Shown: positions 1 to 6,889 of the stretch, one piece after another
How positions within the stretch are numbered: position 1 is the first letter of the stretch
Layout of the letters: every line of letters starts with the position of its first letter
Notes under the pieces: generated by a model
What the model saw: only the letters and a program-made list of their open reading frames with translations
What the model was told of the DNA's origin: nothing
Database searches by the model: none
Origin: Methanosarcinales archaeon
Lineage (GTDB): Archaea > Halobacteriota > Methanosarcinia > Methanosarcinales > Methanogasteraceae
Assembly: GCA_012961645.1 (NCBI GenBank)
Contig: DTYY01000207.1
Location: 1-13,100, forward strand
Length of the DNA: 13,100 bases
Direction of reading: 5' to 3'
Made by a program: the position numbers and the translations under genes

Positions 1-1428
1 ATCCTCAGAAAGCGTTTCATCACCGATAGCCACCTCCCAGTCGTAAGCCATGATGGATTTGACACTGAAATGTCCTGAACCGATGCCACCTTCCTGCGCC
101 AGAACAGGGGTCTTTATTCTGAGTTTCACGCCGATACGTGCGCCCGGCTTCTCCCACCATGGCGGTAGAAGTACGCCAAAACCGTTCTGCTCAAGGAGTG
201 GGGCGGACTCCCGCAGGAAGGCATACGCCTGCGAAGTGGACATACCAAACCCCACAGGACGCGCATCTTCCAGACTCGTCTCGATTTCCGGGAATACTTG
301 CGAGGCTCTGCCAAGATCGGCAAGCAACTGCTCCTGCGGGTTTTTGAACTTCCGTTTGAGGAAAGTGAGCGTTTTTGACCGTGTTTTCCACACCGTCTCC
401 GCAGGGATCAGTAGACTCGGGTCATCATTAGCCTGAAGGAAGAAATGAACCGACCATATATCATAATCCCGTTTCACATCTCTATCCTTCTTTCCGCCCC
501 CCTCTCTGTCCCCGCCCACATCACCGCTCCGCTCCGGGGGCGGATCGAGCCTGAAACAGGTGCGAAACGGCACATCCGGCGCAGATGGGCGGAGCCGGGA
601 GAGCCAGTCCATTAGTTCATCCGAGAACGCATCCAGCGCTTCGGCGGGCGCATCAAGCACCGGTTTTTCGGTCGAGAGCGCAACCAGGAACTGCTCTGGT
701 AACGGGGTGATTGCAGGACGGCGACCACGACGCGGCGGGATCAGTGACGCATGTTCAAGGCTCATGCGCACGAATGCGTCGATGGTCCGGTCGACAAAAC
801 TCATGATCAGGTCTCTTGGTGACGCCTCTGATCCACCATCCTTATGGGAGACGTTTGCCCGGCACTCGGGAGGCATCGCCTCTGCGAGCAGCCGCACCCG
901 TTCCGAGTCTTCCTCGCCGATCACCGCCTTCCAGACAGCTATATTCCCTTCGATCGTGGGTACAAACTGCTCTCTTGCGATGAGCTCAAGCGAGAAGATG
1001 GCTGCCTCGATCCAGAACCTGATCGTTCCGCCAAAAGTTATGCCATGGGGTGGACGTGCCGGCAGATCGAGCAGCAGGTCAAACGCCTGGTGCGGCTCGA
1101 ATGCCAGTGTCTCGATATTCCATGCGAAGAGAGATTTAGCCTTCTCGCTGCTCAATTCCTCCTCCCGAATGAGCCACGGCGATGGCAGCGGACCTTTCAG
1201 GGTTGATGGGAGGAGAAATGTCCCGGTCACAATTCTGGCCGGGGTCACTCTGAATGTGTCAACGATCAGATCTCCTAACACATCGCCTGGAAGCGAGAAC
1301 GGGTGAGGCCTTGGTTTTGGTTTTCCAGGCGGTCTGCCTCTGCGCGTTGGGACGGTTAATGGCAGCGCAGAGGATTCTGCCCAGAGATATAGCATATCCG
1401 TATTCCAGATTGCGTGTAAGACCTGCAT
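1..1428 (-). CDS. SNF2-family DEAD/DEAH helicase, N-terminal part (C-terminus beyond left edge)
   Basis: The minus strand is open without a stop from 1452 down to position 1, so this gene is cut by the window edge and 476 codons are visible. The first ATG after the upstream stop is at 1428 and gives MQVLHAIWNTDMLYLWAE. That opening, together with a later stretch at about residues 400-430 (LRESAPLLEQNGFGVLLPPWW) and the last visible residues (YDWEVAIGDETLSED), matches the N-terminal and SNF2-helicase-associated region of large prokaryotic Swi2/Snf2 ATPases. The ATPase motifs would lie beyond position 1 and are not seen. Such proteins remodel nucleoprotein complexes using ATP; the substrate of this one is unknown. 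A GAGGAG lies about 18 bases before the ATG, too far for a normal ribosome site. The upstream neighbour is the decayed pstB. Family assignment is from remembered conserved sequence, not a search. Confidence 0.82.
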   Translation of the reverse strand, partial: MQVLHAIWNTDMLYLWAESSALPLTVPTRRGRPPGKPKPRPHPFSLPGDVLGDLIVDTFRVTPARIVTGTFLLPSTLKGPLPSPWLIREEELSSEKAKSLFAWNIETLAFEPHQAFDLLLDLPARPPHGITFGGTIRFWIEAAIFSLELIAREQFVPTIEGNIAVWKAVIGEEDSERVRLLAEAMPPECRANVSHKDGGSEASPRDLIMSFVDRTIDAFVRMSLEHASLIPPRRGRRPAITPLPEQFLVALSTEKPVLDAPAEALDAFSDELMDWLSRLRPSAPDVPFRTCFRLDPPPERSGDVGGDREGGGKKDRDVKRDYDIWSVHFFLQANDDPSLLIPAETVWKTRSKTLTFLKRKFKNPQEQLLADLGRASQVFPEIETSLEDARPVGFGMSTSQAYAFLRESAPLLEQNGFGVLLPPWWEKPGARIGVKLRIKTPVLAQEGGIGSGHFSVKSIMAYDWEVAIGDETLSED

Positions 1429-1540
1429 GTGTGATTGATACGGCGTCTCCTCTCATAAACCTGGTTCTCGGTAAAAGTAGCTATGGGACCTCCGGGAATC
1501 AGGGAATGCTCGATCCGGCAGCGACGAAGGCAGCAGCAGC

Positions 1541-1931
1541 CCCAAGACTCGTTTCGACAACCTCATCCAGTCCACGCTCATCACGTATAAATGCGAGGGT
1601 CATAAGCGATATTGTCGCAAATCGACATCGTAAAAGGATTTGGCTTCTGATAAGACCATCCCGATGCTCTTCCTTAATCCTACCACGTCCAAATCGCGGC
1701 CACGGATGTTCCTGTCACTGAAGAGCATTTCGCCAGTGACGCGGCAGTCCTTTATCAGATCGTTCATCTTGTTGATACGCCTGATTAATGTGGATTTGCC
1801 GCATCCGGATGGACCGATCGCAGCAGTGGCTTTTTCTCAGGTATCGCAATCATTGCGTTCTTTAACGCCTGCGAATCACCGTACCAGAGGTTCAGGTCAC
1901 GGCTTTCGATTTTGATGTCCTTTCCGGTCAT
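1541..1931 (-). pseudogene. pstB: Decayed phosphate ABC transporter ATP-binding protein (PstB remnant)
   Basis: The minus strand carries PstB-like peptides in order, but in different frames. From an ATG at 1931 comes MTGKDIKIESRDLNLWYGDS, the normal PstB start, ending in IPEKK. After a T5 run at 1831-1835 (A5 in the coding sense) the frame must shift by one base to reach the Walker A motif GPSGCGKST at 1792-1815 and the following IRRINKMNDLI. A second shift near 1640-1665 gives KPNPFTMSICDNIAY, and a third near 1585-1600 gives IRDERGLDEVVETSLG at 1541-1588. The sequence then loses resemblance: the ABC signature (LSGGQ), Walker B and switch histidine are all absent. Intact PstB is about 250 residues and energises high-affinity phosphate uptake. 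With at least three shifts and no second half this cannot be functional, and no pstSCA partners are nearby. Identity is well supported; the exact shift points are approximate. Confidence 0.82.
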
Positions 1932-2114
1932 TTTACAAGCCCCAGTGATTCGATAAACTCCCAACACCCTGCCCGAAACAACATCGGATAGTGACTTCAT
2001 CTCAAGTACATACGCGGTGCAACCATTGAGCTGGCAGAGGACGCCCTCAAAATCGACAGAACCCCTGCCTGGTGCGAGATGTTCGTCATAAACACCGTTG
2101 ACCATATTATACAT
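1928..2114 (-). pseudogene. C-terminal remnant of a sugar-phosphate isomerase/epimerase-like TIM-barrel protein
   Basis: The minus-strand reading from 2114 contains VYDEHLAPGRGSVDFEGVL followed by YVLEMKSLSDVV. This is the usual C-terminal pattern of xylose-isomerase-like TIM-barrel proteins (sugar phosphate isomerase/epimerase family): a His/Asp-rich strand, then PG-x-G-x-(I/V)DF, then VLE. The same frame runs on into the pstB remnant. In a frame shifted near 1965-1980 one instead reads CWEFIESLGLVK and a stop at 1928, which looks like the natural end of such a protein and overlaps the PstB ATG as ATGA. About 60 codons remain of a family usually 250-290 residues long, and the 5' part is replaced by AT-rich DNA at 2115. 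I infer a truncated, frameshifted relic that once sat in an operon with pstB. The substrate of the ancestor cannot be told. Confidence 0.55.
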
Positions 2115-2312
2115 AGTTTTAATAAAAATATAAATTATATATAATATCTATATTTAATCCACATAACATATACTCTATTGTTCACGGCTCTTCTGGGTAT
2201 GGCAGGAACCTGTGATGGAAAACCCCGGACCATGGTAGGGAGATGACCCCCCCCGGTTTATCCGGAAAAGAGAACACTGCGGCTGGTACACTATTCTTTT
2301 AATGCATGAACA
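2115..2312. other. Non-coding stretch between the decayed genes and the pyrB promoter
   Basis: No convincing gene is seen on either strand. The left part (2115-2185) is extremely AT-rich with several TATA-like runs. The right part (about 2185-2275) changes abruptly to GC-rich sequence with short self-complementary pieces: ACCATGGT at 2230-2237, an eight-C run at 2247-2254, and CCGG-TTTAT-CCGG at about 2253-2265. It lies upstream of the likely pyrB TATA box, so it should not belong to the pyrB leader. It may be debris from the decayed genes, a small RNA, or nothing functional. No tRNA cloverleaf or C/D-box pair was found. Confidence 0.4.
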
Positions 2313-2313
2313 C

Positions 2314-2324
2314 GATTATATATC
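2314..2324 (+). promoter_or_regulatory. TATA-like box for pyrB-pyrI
   Basis: GATTATATATC fits an archaeal TATA box. Transcription starting about 25 bases past its centre would begin near 2345, giving a leader of roughly 28 bases before the GTG at 2373. That leader contains GGAAAGGA at about 2355-2362 as a possible ribosome site. Recognised by consensus only. Confidence 0.5.
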
Positions 2325-2372
2325 AATATTGTACAGAACCGTGGCACCGAGGATGGAAAGGACGGAAATAAC

Positions 2373-3284
2373 GTGAAACCGATACGACATGTCATCAATA
2401 TACAGAGTTTTTCACGCGATGAGATAGACACAATTCTTGACCGTGCCGCGCAACTCGAGCCGATCGCTCACGGCACAACATCTGATATCCTGTCAGGCAG
2501 AATACTGGCGACGCTCTTCTATGAACCGAGCACCAGAACCCGGCTCTCGTTTGACGCAGCAATGAAACGGCTTGGTGGTGATGTCATCGATTTCGGTCCG
2601 ACTGAAGGGTCGTCGGTTGCGAAGGGCGAGAACCTTGCAGACACCATATCGGTCATGGGCGGTTACGCCGATGCAATCGTTCTGAGGCACCCGAGAGAGG
2701 GCGCAGCGCGGATGGCATCTGAATTTTCGTCAGTTCCGGTAATAAATGCAGGTGATGGTGCAGGACAGCATCCAACACAGACACTTCTGGACCTTTACAC
2801 GATAAGAAAGGAGAGCAAACTAAATAAAGTGAAGATAGCGCTTGTCGGTGATCTCAAGTATGGCAGGACCGTTCATTCACTCGCGCATGCGCTTTCAATG
2901 TACAGCGCCGAGATATACCTTGTTGCGCCAGATGAATTGAGGATGCCTGATTCGATTAAGACCAATCTGATTGAGAGCGGGATAAGAATTACGGAAACCA
3001 AGGATCTGGACGACGTTGTCGGCGTGGTGGACGTGCTATATATCACAAGGATTCAGAAGGAGCGGTTTCCTGACCCGGGTGAGTATCAGATGGTTGCTTG
3101 CAGCTATAAAATAACAGAAGATACGTTAAAAAACGCAAAAGACGATTTAATCATCATGCACCCGCTTCCAAGAGTTGGTGAGATCGATCCCGGGGTTGAC
3201 AAGAGCAGACACGCAGTATACTTCAAGCAATCGTTCTATGGCGTGCCTGTGCGCATGGCGATTCTCTCGATGGTGATGGGATGA
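2373..3284 (+). CDS. pyrB: Aspartate carbamoyltransferase catalytic chain
   Basis: This enzyme joins carbamoyl phosphate and L-aspartate to N-carbamoyl-L-aspartate, the committed step of pyrimidine synthesis in the cytosol. The 303 residues match the usual length of about 300. Carbamoyl-phosphate-binding motifs are intact: STRTR at residues 53-57, the SVAKGE loop at 81-86 with the lysine supplied to the neighbouring active site, and HPTQT at 133-137. HPLPR, part of the aspartate site, lies near residue 263. The GTG at 2373 is chosen because it gives the family start MKPIRHVINIQSFSRDEID, and the ATG at 2353 is closed by an in-frame stop. The stop overlaps the pyrI start by four bases, so the two chains are translationally coupled and expected to form the holoenzyme. 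No defect is seen. Confidence 0.97.
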   Translation: MKPIRHVINIQSFSRDEIDTILDRAAQLEPIAHGTTSDILSGRILATLFYEPSTRTRLSFDAAMKRLGGDVIDFGPTEGSSVAKGENLADTISVMGGYADAIVLRHPREGAARMASEFSSVPVINAGDGAGQHPTQTLLDLYTIRKESKLNKVKIALVGDLKYGRTVHSLAHALSMYSAEIYLVAPDELRMPDSIKTNLIESGIRITETKDLDDVVGVVDVLYITRIQKERFPDPGEYQMVACSYKITEDTLKNAKDDLIIMHPLPRVGEIDPGVDKSRHAVYFKQSFYGVPVRMAILSMVMG

Positions 3285-3754
3285 AGAAGGAAAACCAGCC
3301 CGAAAACCGGGAACTGCGGGTCCGGAGGATCCGAAACGGCACGGTGATCGACCATATCACTGCAGGGCAGGCGTTGAATGTGTTGCGCATCCTGGGTATC
3401 ACCGATCGATCGACAGAGGTGGTGAGTGTCGTCATGAACGTCTCTGATAGGAAAAAAGACATCGTTAAGATCGAAGATCGGGAATTAAATCCAGAAGAAG
3501 TGGATGAAATCGCATTGATCTCGCCTGATGCGATGATCAACATCATACGCGACTACAAGGTCGTTGAAAAGCATAAGGTCATTCTTCCATCAGAGATCGA
3601 GGGTGTGGTCAGATGTATGAACCCAAACTGCATCACAAACACCGATGAGCCGGTTAAACCGCGGTTTGCGATACATCGTGGCGATGGGGTCGAACTGCAT
3701 TGCGTCTACTGCGGAAGGATAATCGCTGATCGGATTGTAGATTTCCTTATCTGA
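3281..3754 (+). CDS. pyrI: Aspartate carbamoyltransferase regulatory chain
   Basis: PyrI binds nucleotide effectors and transmits feedback control to the PyrB trimers; it has no catalytic activity itself. The 157-residue protein has the standard two-domain plan: an N-terminal nucleotide-binding domain (to about residue 100, with the typical GTVIDHITAGQALNVLRILG) and a C-terminal zinc domain. The four zinc-binding cysteines are at 112, 117, 141 and 144 (CxxxxC and CxxC). The ATG lies within the pyrB stop (ATGA), typical of a coupled pair. A separate regulatory chain implies an allosterically controlled enzyme. There is no clear terminator after it; a new TATA-like box for artA begins 11 bases past the stop. 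Confidence 0.97.
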   Translation: MKKENQPENRELRVRRIRNGTVIDHITAGQALNVLRILGITDRSTEVVSVVMNVSDRKKDIVKIEDRELNPEEVDEIALISPDAMINIIRDYKVVEKHKVILPSEIEGVVRCMNPNCITNTDEPVKPRFAIHRGDGVELHCVYCGRIIADRIVDFLI

Positions 3755-3764
3755 CGGATGAAAG

Positions 3765-3774
3765 ATTAATATAT
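3765..3774 (+). promoter_or_regulatory. TATA-like box for the artA-asd-pssA unit
   Basis: ATTAATATAT sits in the 53-base gap between pyrI and artA, centred about 38 bases before the artA ATG. A start about 25 bases downstream would leave a leader of roughly 10-15 bases that includes ATAGGG. This suggests artA-asd-pssA can be transcribed separately from pyrBI. Consensus match only. Confidence 0.45.
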
Positions 3775-3807
3775 CAAATAACACCACCTAACTTTCATAG
3801 GGCAACT

Positions 3808-4623
3808 ATGATGATCGAACAGGCACTATGGGCGGCACTCACACTCCTGATCATAGCATCGGCACTGCCTGGACAATACCGGCGGTACCGGTTCCTCATC
3901 GGAGCCGCAGGCTGGTTCTTCTTTGCGGTCCATTGGCTGATCCAGCCAGCGCATTACGTTGAGATCGGTGATTATGTAAATGTCCTGCTGGTGCTGGTAG
4001 TGGCGGTCTTCTGCATGATCATAGCACATACGATGTACCGGAATTACAAGCATTACGAGGATGATGGAGACATTCTTCTGACGATAACAGTCGCTGCAGC
4101 GCTTGGCGGTCTGTTTTACTATCCGTTTGCCAAGATCGAGGTTCTTAACACGTTTCTGATCTCTATGGTCACGGAACAGGTCGTTTTCATTCTGCACCTA
4201 TTCAGCGTGCCGGCACAACAGATCGGCTGGAACCGGATTGAACTCAATGATCATGCGATCACGATCATTCTTGCATGCACAGCGATCGAAAGCATCGCAA
4301 TATTCATCGGACTGATCTTCTGCGTCCGCGCACCTATGAAAAGGACCATGGTCGCATTTATTGCCTCAGTTCCGGTGATCTACGCACTGAATATGGTCAG
4401 AAACGTGTTTGTTGTGGTCGCCTACGGATATACCTGGTTCGGCGATCAGAGTTTCCAGATTGCACATCATTTGATCGCGAAGATCGGCTCAGGAATCGCG
4501 CTATTTGCGATCGCTTATATCGTGTTGCAGATGCTTCCCGAACTGTTGAGCGCAATCGATCAGTTGTTTGCGGTTGTGCGCAGATACTTAACCACTCACC
4601 ATGAGAGTGAGGAGCAACTGTGA
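3808..4623 (+). CDS. artA: Archaeosortase A family transpeptidase
   Basis: The 271-residue protein is almost entirely hydrophobic, with about seven or eight membrane segments. The exosortase/archaeosortase catalytic pattern is present: ILACTAIES with Cys157, YALNMVRNVF with Arg198, and SFQIAHH with His220/221. The order, spacing and surrounding residues fit archaeosortase A rather than bacterial exosortases. ArtA works in the membrane on secreted proteins with a C-terminal PGF-CTERM tripartite signal, removing it and linking the protein to a prenyl lipid. No such substrate is encoded here. The start is ATG 3808 or the adjacent ATG 3811. The stop TGA shares its last base with the ATG of asd, so the genes are coupled. 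Linkage to archaetidylserine decarboxylase and synthase strongly supports the call, because both lipid enzymes are required for ArtA processing in Haloferax volcanii. Confidence 0.88.
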   Translation: MMIEQALWAALTLLIIASALPGQYRRYRFLIGAAGWFFFAVHWLIQPAHYVEIGDYVNVLLVLVVAVFCMIIAHTMYRNYKHYEDDGDILLTITVAAALGGLFYYPFAKIEVLNTFLISMVTEQVVFILHLFSVPAQQIGWNRIELNDHAITIILACTAIESIAIFIGLIFCVRAPMKRTMVAFIASVPVIYALNMVRNVFVVVAYGYTWFGDQSFQIAHHLIAKIGSGIALFAIAYIVLQMLPELLSAIDQLFAVVRRYLTTHHESEEQL

Positions 4624-5282
4624 TGATCAAGCTTGCAGAAGGTTCTATCGGGTGGATCATCTCGGCAGCGTTCTGTGCTCTGGTGTCATCTCTGCTCATC
4701 AGCATCGATGAAAGGATGCTGACCGTTGCTTATGGCTTTATTTTACTGACGATATTCTTTATCGGCTTTTTCCGGGATCCGCACCGTACACCAGACCCGC
4801 ATCCCGGCGTTACCGACGATTGCGCACTGCTGGCGCCTGCTGATGGCAGGGTCATGGCGATCCGGAATGGTTCGGTACAGATCTTTATGAACTTTCATGA
4901 CGTGCACGTCAACAGAGCCCCGGTTTCTGGCAGGATCAAAGCAACCAGATATACGAAGGGGAGCCATATCCCGGCTTTCACGAAGGATTCCCTCAGAAAC
5001 GAGCGAAATGAGATCATTATCGAAAATGATGGATTTGACTGCATGGTCACTCAGATCGCCGGAACGATAACGCGCAGAATCGTCCCTTATGTCACAGAAG
5101 GCGATTTCGTGCATCGAGGCGGGCGTGTTGGAATGATCAGATTCGGTTCAAGGGTTGACATGACCCTACCGCCCGGGTTTGAGCCTGTTGTACGAAAAGG
5201 GGACAAAGTGCGAGCTGGCAAGACCGTAATCGCCATAAAAACATCAGGAACAGGTAGTGATGAAAGAGAGCATCCAGAATAA
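4623..5282 (+). CDS. asd: Archaetidylserine (phosphatidylserine) decarboxylase proenzyme
   Basis: The product decarboxylates archaetidylserine to archaetidylethanolamine at the membrane. It belongs to the short phosphatidylserine decarboxylase family of self-cleaving pyruvoyl enzymes, usually 200-220 residues; here 219. Hydrophobic segments cover about residues 9-55, followed by FFRDPHRTP, the family hallmark MNFHDVHVNRAP, and near the C-terminus RFGSRVDM. Cleavage between Gly175 and Ser176 would create the beta chain and an alpha chain carrying the pyruvoyl group made from Ser176. The ATG at 4623 is preferred over the GTG at 4620 because AGGAG at 4610-4614 lies eight bases before it and it shares a base with the artA stop. 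The 3' end overlaps pssA. All key residues are present. 'Archaetidyl' rather than 'phosphatidyl' is inferred from the archaeal setting. Confidence 0.93.
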   Translation: MIKLAEGSIGWIISAAFCALVSSLLISIDERMLTVAYGFILLTIFFIGFFRDPHRTPDPHPGVTDDCALLAPADGRVMAIRNGSVQIFMNFHDVHVNRAPVSGRIKATRYTKGSHIPAFTKDSLRNERNEIIIENDGFDCMVTQIAGTITRRIVPYVTEGDFVHRGGRVGMIRFGSRVDMTLPPGFEPVVRKGDKVRAGKTVIAIKTSGTGSDEREHPE

Positions 5283-5955
5283 AACCGGATGGGATATCCT
5301 GCGGTTGATTCGCCTACCGGACCTGATCACGATTCTAAATGCACTATTTGGATTCACAGCCATTCTTTATCTGTTAAATGATGATCTGGGCGGCGCTGCT
5401 ATCATGGTTCTGGCTGCTGCACTCGCAGACGGCGTGGATGGTGCTATCGCAAGACACGTCGAGTCAGGTGTCTTTGGAGAGTACCTTGACTCGTTTGCAG
5501 ACGCCATCTCCTTTGGAGTAGCCCCTGCTCTCATCTATTATGCGATGGTCGGCACGTACCAACACACAGTGGCATGTGCATTTTCTGCCGCATATCTGAT
5601 CTGCGGGATGCTCCGGCTCTCCAGATTCGGGGTTCTGGACGATATAGAGTTTCGCGGGCTTCCGATCACAGCCGCCGGCACATTCGCAGCTTTATTATTG
5701 TATTTAATTGATTATATTTATTACTCGCCGTATGTGGTAACCGGTGTCCTTGCTGGATTGTCGTTGCTGATGGTCAGCAACATACAGTATCCGAAGGTCA
5801 GGTCGGTCAGGATACTGGTGCCGCTTGCAGTTGTGTTCGTTCTCACGATCGCCTCTCACTACGGAGGATTCTGCGACTGGTTCGCATGGGTTCTCTTCAG
5901 CATGATCGGGTGTTATCTGTTAAGTCCGCTGGTCTGGCACGGTCAGAATCGCTGA
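5260..5955 (+). CDS. pssA: Archaetidylserine (CDP-archaeol/CDP-diacylglycerol-serine) synthase
   Basis: This membrane enzyme transfers an archaetidyl group from CDP-archaeol to L-serine, giving archaetidylserine, the substrate of the preceding asd product. The CDP-alcohol phosphotransferase signature is complete: Asp57, Asp60-Gly61, Ala64-Arg65, Gly73, Asp77 and Asp81, reading DGVDGAIAR then GEYLDSFAD. It is followed by AISFGVAPA, typical of the PssA branch. Seven residues separate Arg65 from Gly73, one fewer than the usual description of the motif. About six to eight hydrophobic segments span the 231 residues. The ATG at 5260 lies inside asd, overlapping it by 23 bases; a GTG at 5257 is an alternative. 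The reading frame is intact. The substrate lipid is inferred from the archaeal context; the family and serine specificity are well supported by the pairing with asd. Confidence 0.94.
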   Translation: MKESIQNKTGWDILRLIRLPDLITILNALFGFTAILYLLNDDLGGAAIMVLAAALADGVDGAIARHVESGVFGEYLDSFADAISFGVAPALIYYAMVGTYQHTVACAFSAAYLICGMLRLSRFGVLDDIEFRGLPITAAGTFAALLLYLIDYIYYSPYVVTGVLAGLSLLMVSNIQYPKVRSVRILVPLAVVFVLTIASHYGGFCDWFAWVLFSMIGCYLLSPLVWHGQNR

Positions 5956-5996
5956 GGATGCCCGTAATCGAAAGGCATTAATGCCATCAAGCCAAC

Positions 5997-6006
5997 GATA
6001 TTTATT
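5997..6006 (+). promoter_or_regulatory. TATA-like box for prs
   Basis: GATATTTATT is centred about 27 bases before the ATG at 6029. That spacing would put the transcription start at or next to this ATG, suggesting a leaderless prs mRNA. It also argues against the longer reading from ATG 5981, which would start upstream of the box. Consensus and spacing only. Confidence 0.5.
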
Positions 6007-6028
6007 GAGAAATAGAATGGAAACGCCG

Positions 6029-6877
6029 ATGTATATCATACCCGGACCCTCTTCCCAGGTACTTGCGGGCAGTGTCGCCCGCGCAATGCAATGCCGCCTG
6101 GCAGACACCGAATTTTTCCACTTTCCCGATGGTGAGCAGTATCTTCGCGTACCGGATGATGTCGGCGATCACGTCGCAATCATCCAGTCAACACCGACCG
6201 ATTCTGATTACATCGCACTCCTGCAACTGATCGATGCATGTGATGCGGCAGATAGGATCGACGTGGTCATTCCATATTTCGGTTACGCGCGGCAGGATCA
6301 TCGGTTCAAGCATGGGGAGGCGGTGAGTGCAAGGGCGCTTGCACGTGCAATCACAGCAGACAGGGTCTTTACGATAAATGTCCACAATCAGAGCGTGCTT
6401 CAGTACTTCGATGCAGACGCCACCGATCTTGATGCCGCACCTGCGATCGGGGCGCATCTCGCATCGATGAAAAGAGACGAATCAGATAGCTTATGTATCA
6501 TTGCACCTGACGAAGGTGCCATCGATCTCGCACGATCTGCGGCTGATTATCTCGGCGTTGACTTTGATTACGTAGAAAAAACTCGCCTCAGTGGGGATGA
6601 TGTGACGATAAAGACGAAGAAACTCAATGTTGCCGGAAAAGATGTTGTTATACTGGACGATATCATCTCGACCGGGGGTACGATTGTGAAGACGGCTCTT
6701 TTACTCAGGGAAAACGGCGCAGACAGGGTATTTGCCGCATGTATTCACCCTGTCCTTGCTCGCAATGCAGCCACACACCTCTTCTCCGCGGGCATCGAGG
6801 GGATCATGGCGGCAGATACGCTTGACAGAAGCGTGAGCGTGATCAGCGTGGCTCAACTGATCGCTGATGCGATTTGA
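6029..6877 (+). CDS. prs: Ribose-phosphate pyrophosphokinase (PRPP synthetase)
   Basis: The enzyme makes 5-phosphoribosyl 1-pyrophosphate from ribose 5-phosphate and ATP, feeding pyrimidine, purine, histidine and tryptophan synthesis. From ATG 6029 the protein is 282 residues and begins MYIIPGPSSQ, as archaeal homologues do. ATP-binding RQDHRFKHGEAVSAR starts at residue 88, and the PRPP-binding loop VILDDIISTGGTI includes Asp210 and Asp211. The frame is open back to ATG 5981 with another ATG at 6017, but the added residues (MPSSQRYLLRNRMETP) have no family counterpart and a TATA-like box lies between 5981 and 6029. The stop is 12 bases before secF. Its product is needed in the same pathway as pyrB, though lipid genes lie between them. 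Confidence 0.95.
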   Translation: MYIIPGPSSQVLAGSVARAMQCRLADTEFFHFPDGEQYLRVPDDVGDHVAIIQSTPTDSDYIALLQLIDACDAADRIDVVIPYFGYARQDHRFKHGEAVSARALARAITADRVFTINVHNQSVLQYFDADATDLDAAPAIGAHLASMKRDESDSLCIIAPDEGAIDLARSAADYLGVDFDYVEKTRLSGDDVTIKTKKLNVAGKDVVILDDIISTGGTIVKTALLLRENGADRVFAACIHPVLARNAATHLFSAGIEGIMAADTLDRSVSVISVAQLIADAI

Positions 6878-6889
6878 GGAGAAACAACA

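Noticed and set aside
50..1306. Long plus-strand open frames, including one of 248 codons at 560-1306
   Set aside because: They are antisense to the SNF2-family helicase, whose 476-codon minus-strand frame gives recognisable family sequence. The plus-strand peptides are Ser/Arg-rich and resemble nothing.
1541..1931. Programmed frameshifting to express PstB
   Set aside because: One slip at the A5 run might be considered, but at least two further shifts and the absence of the ABC signature and Walker B rule out a working product.
2185..2275. A tRNA or C/D-box RNA in the GC-rich spacer
   Set aside because: No T-loop GTTC with a matching acceptor stem and no paired C and D boxes at proper spacing were found; left as an unexplained stretch.
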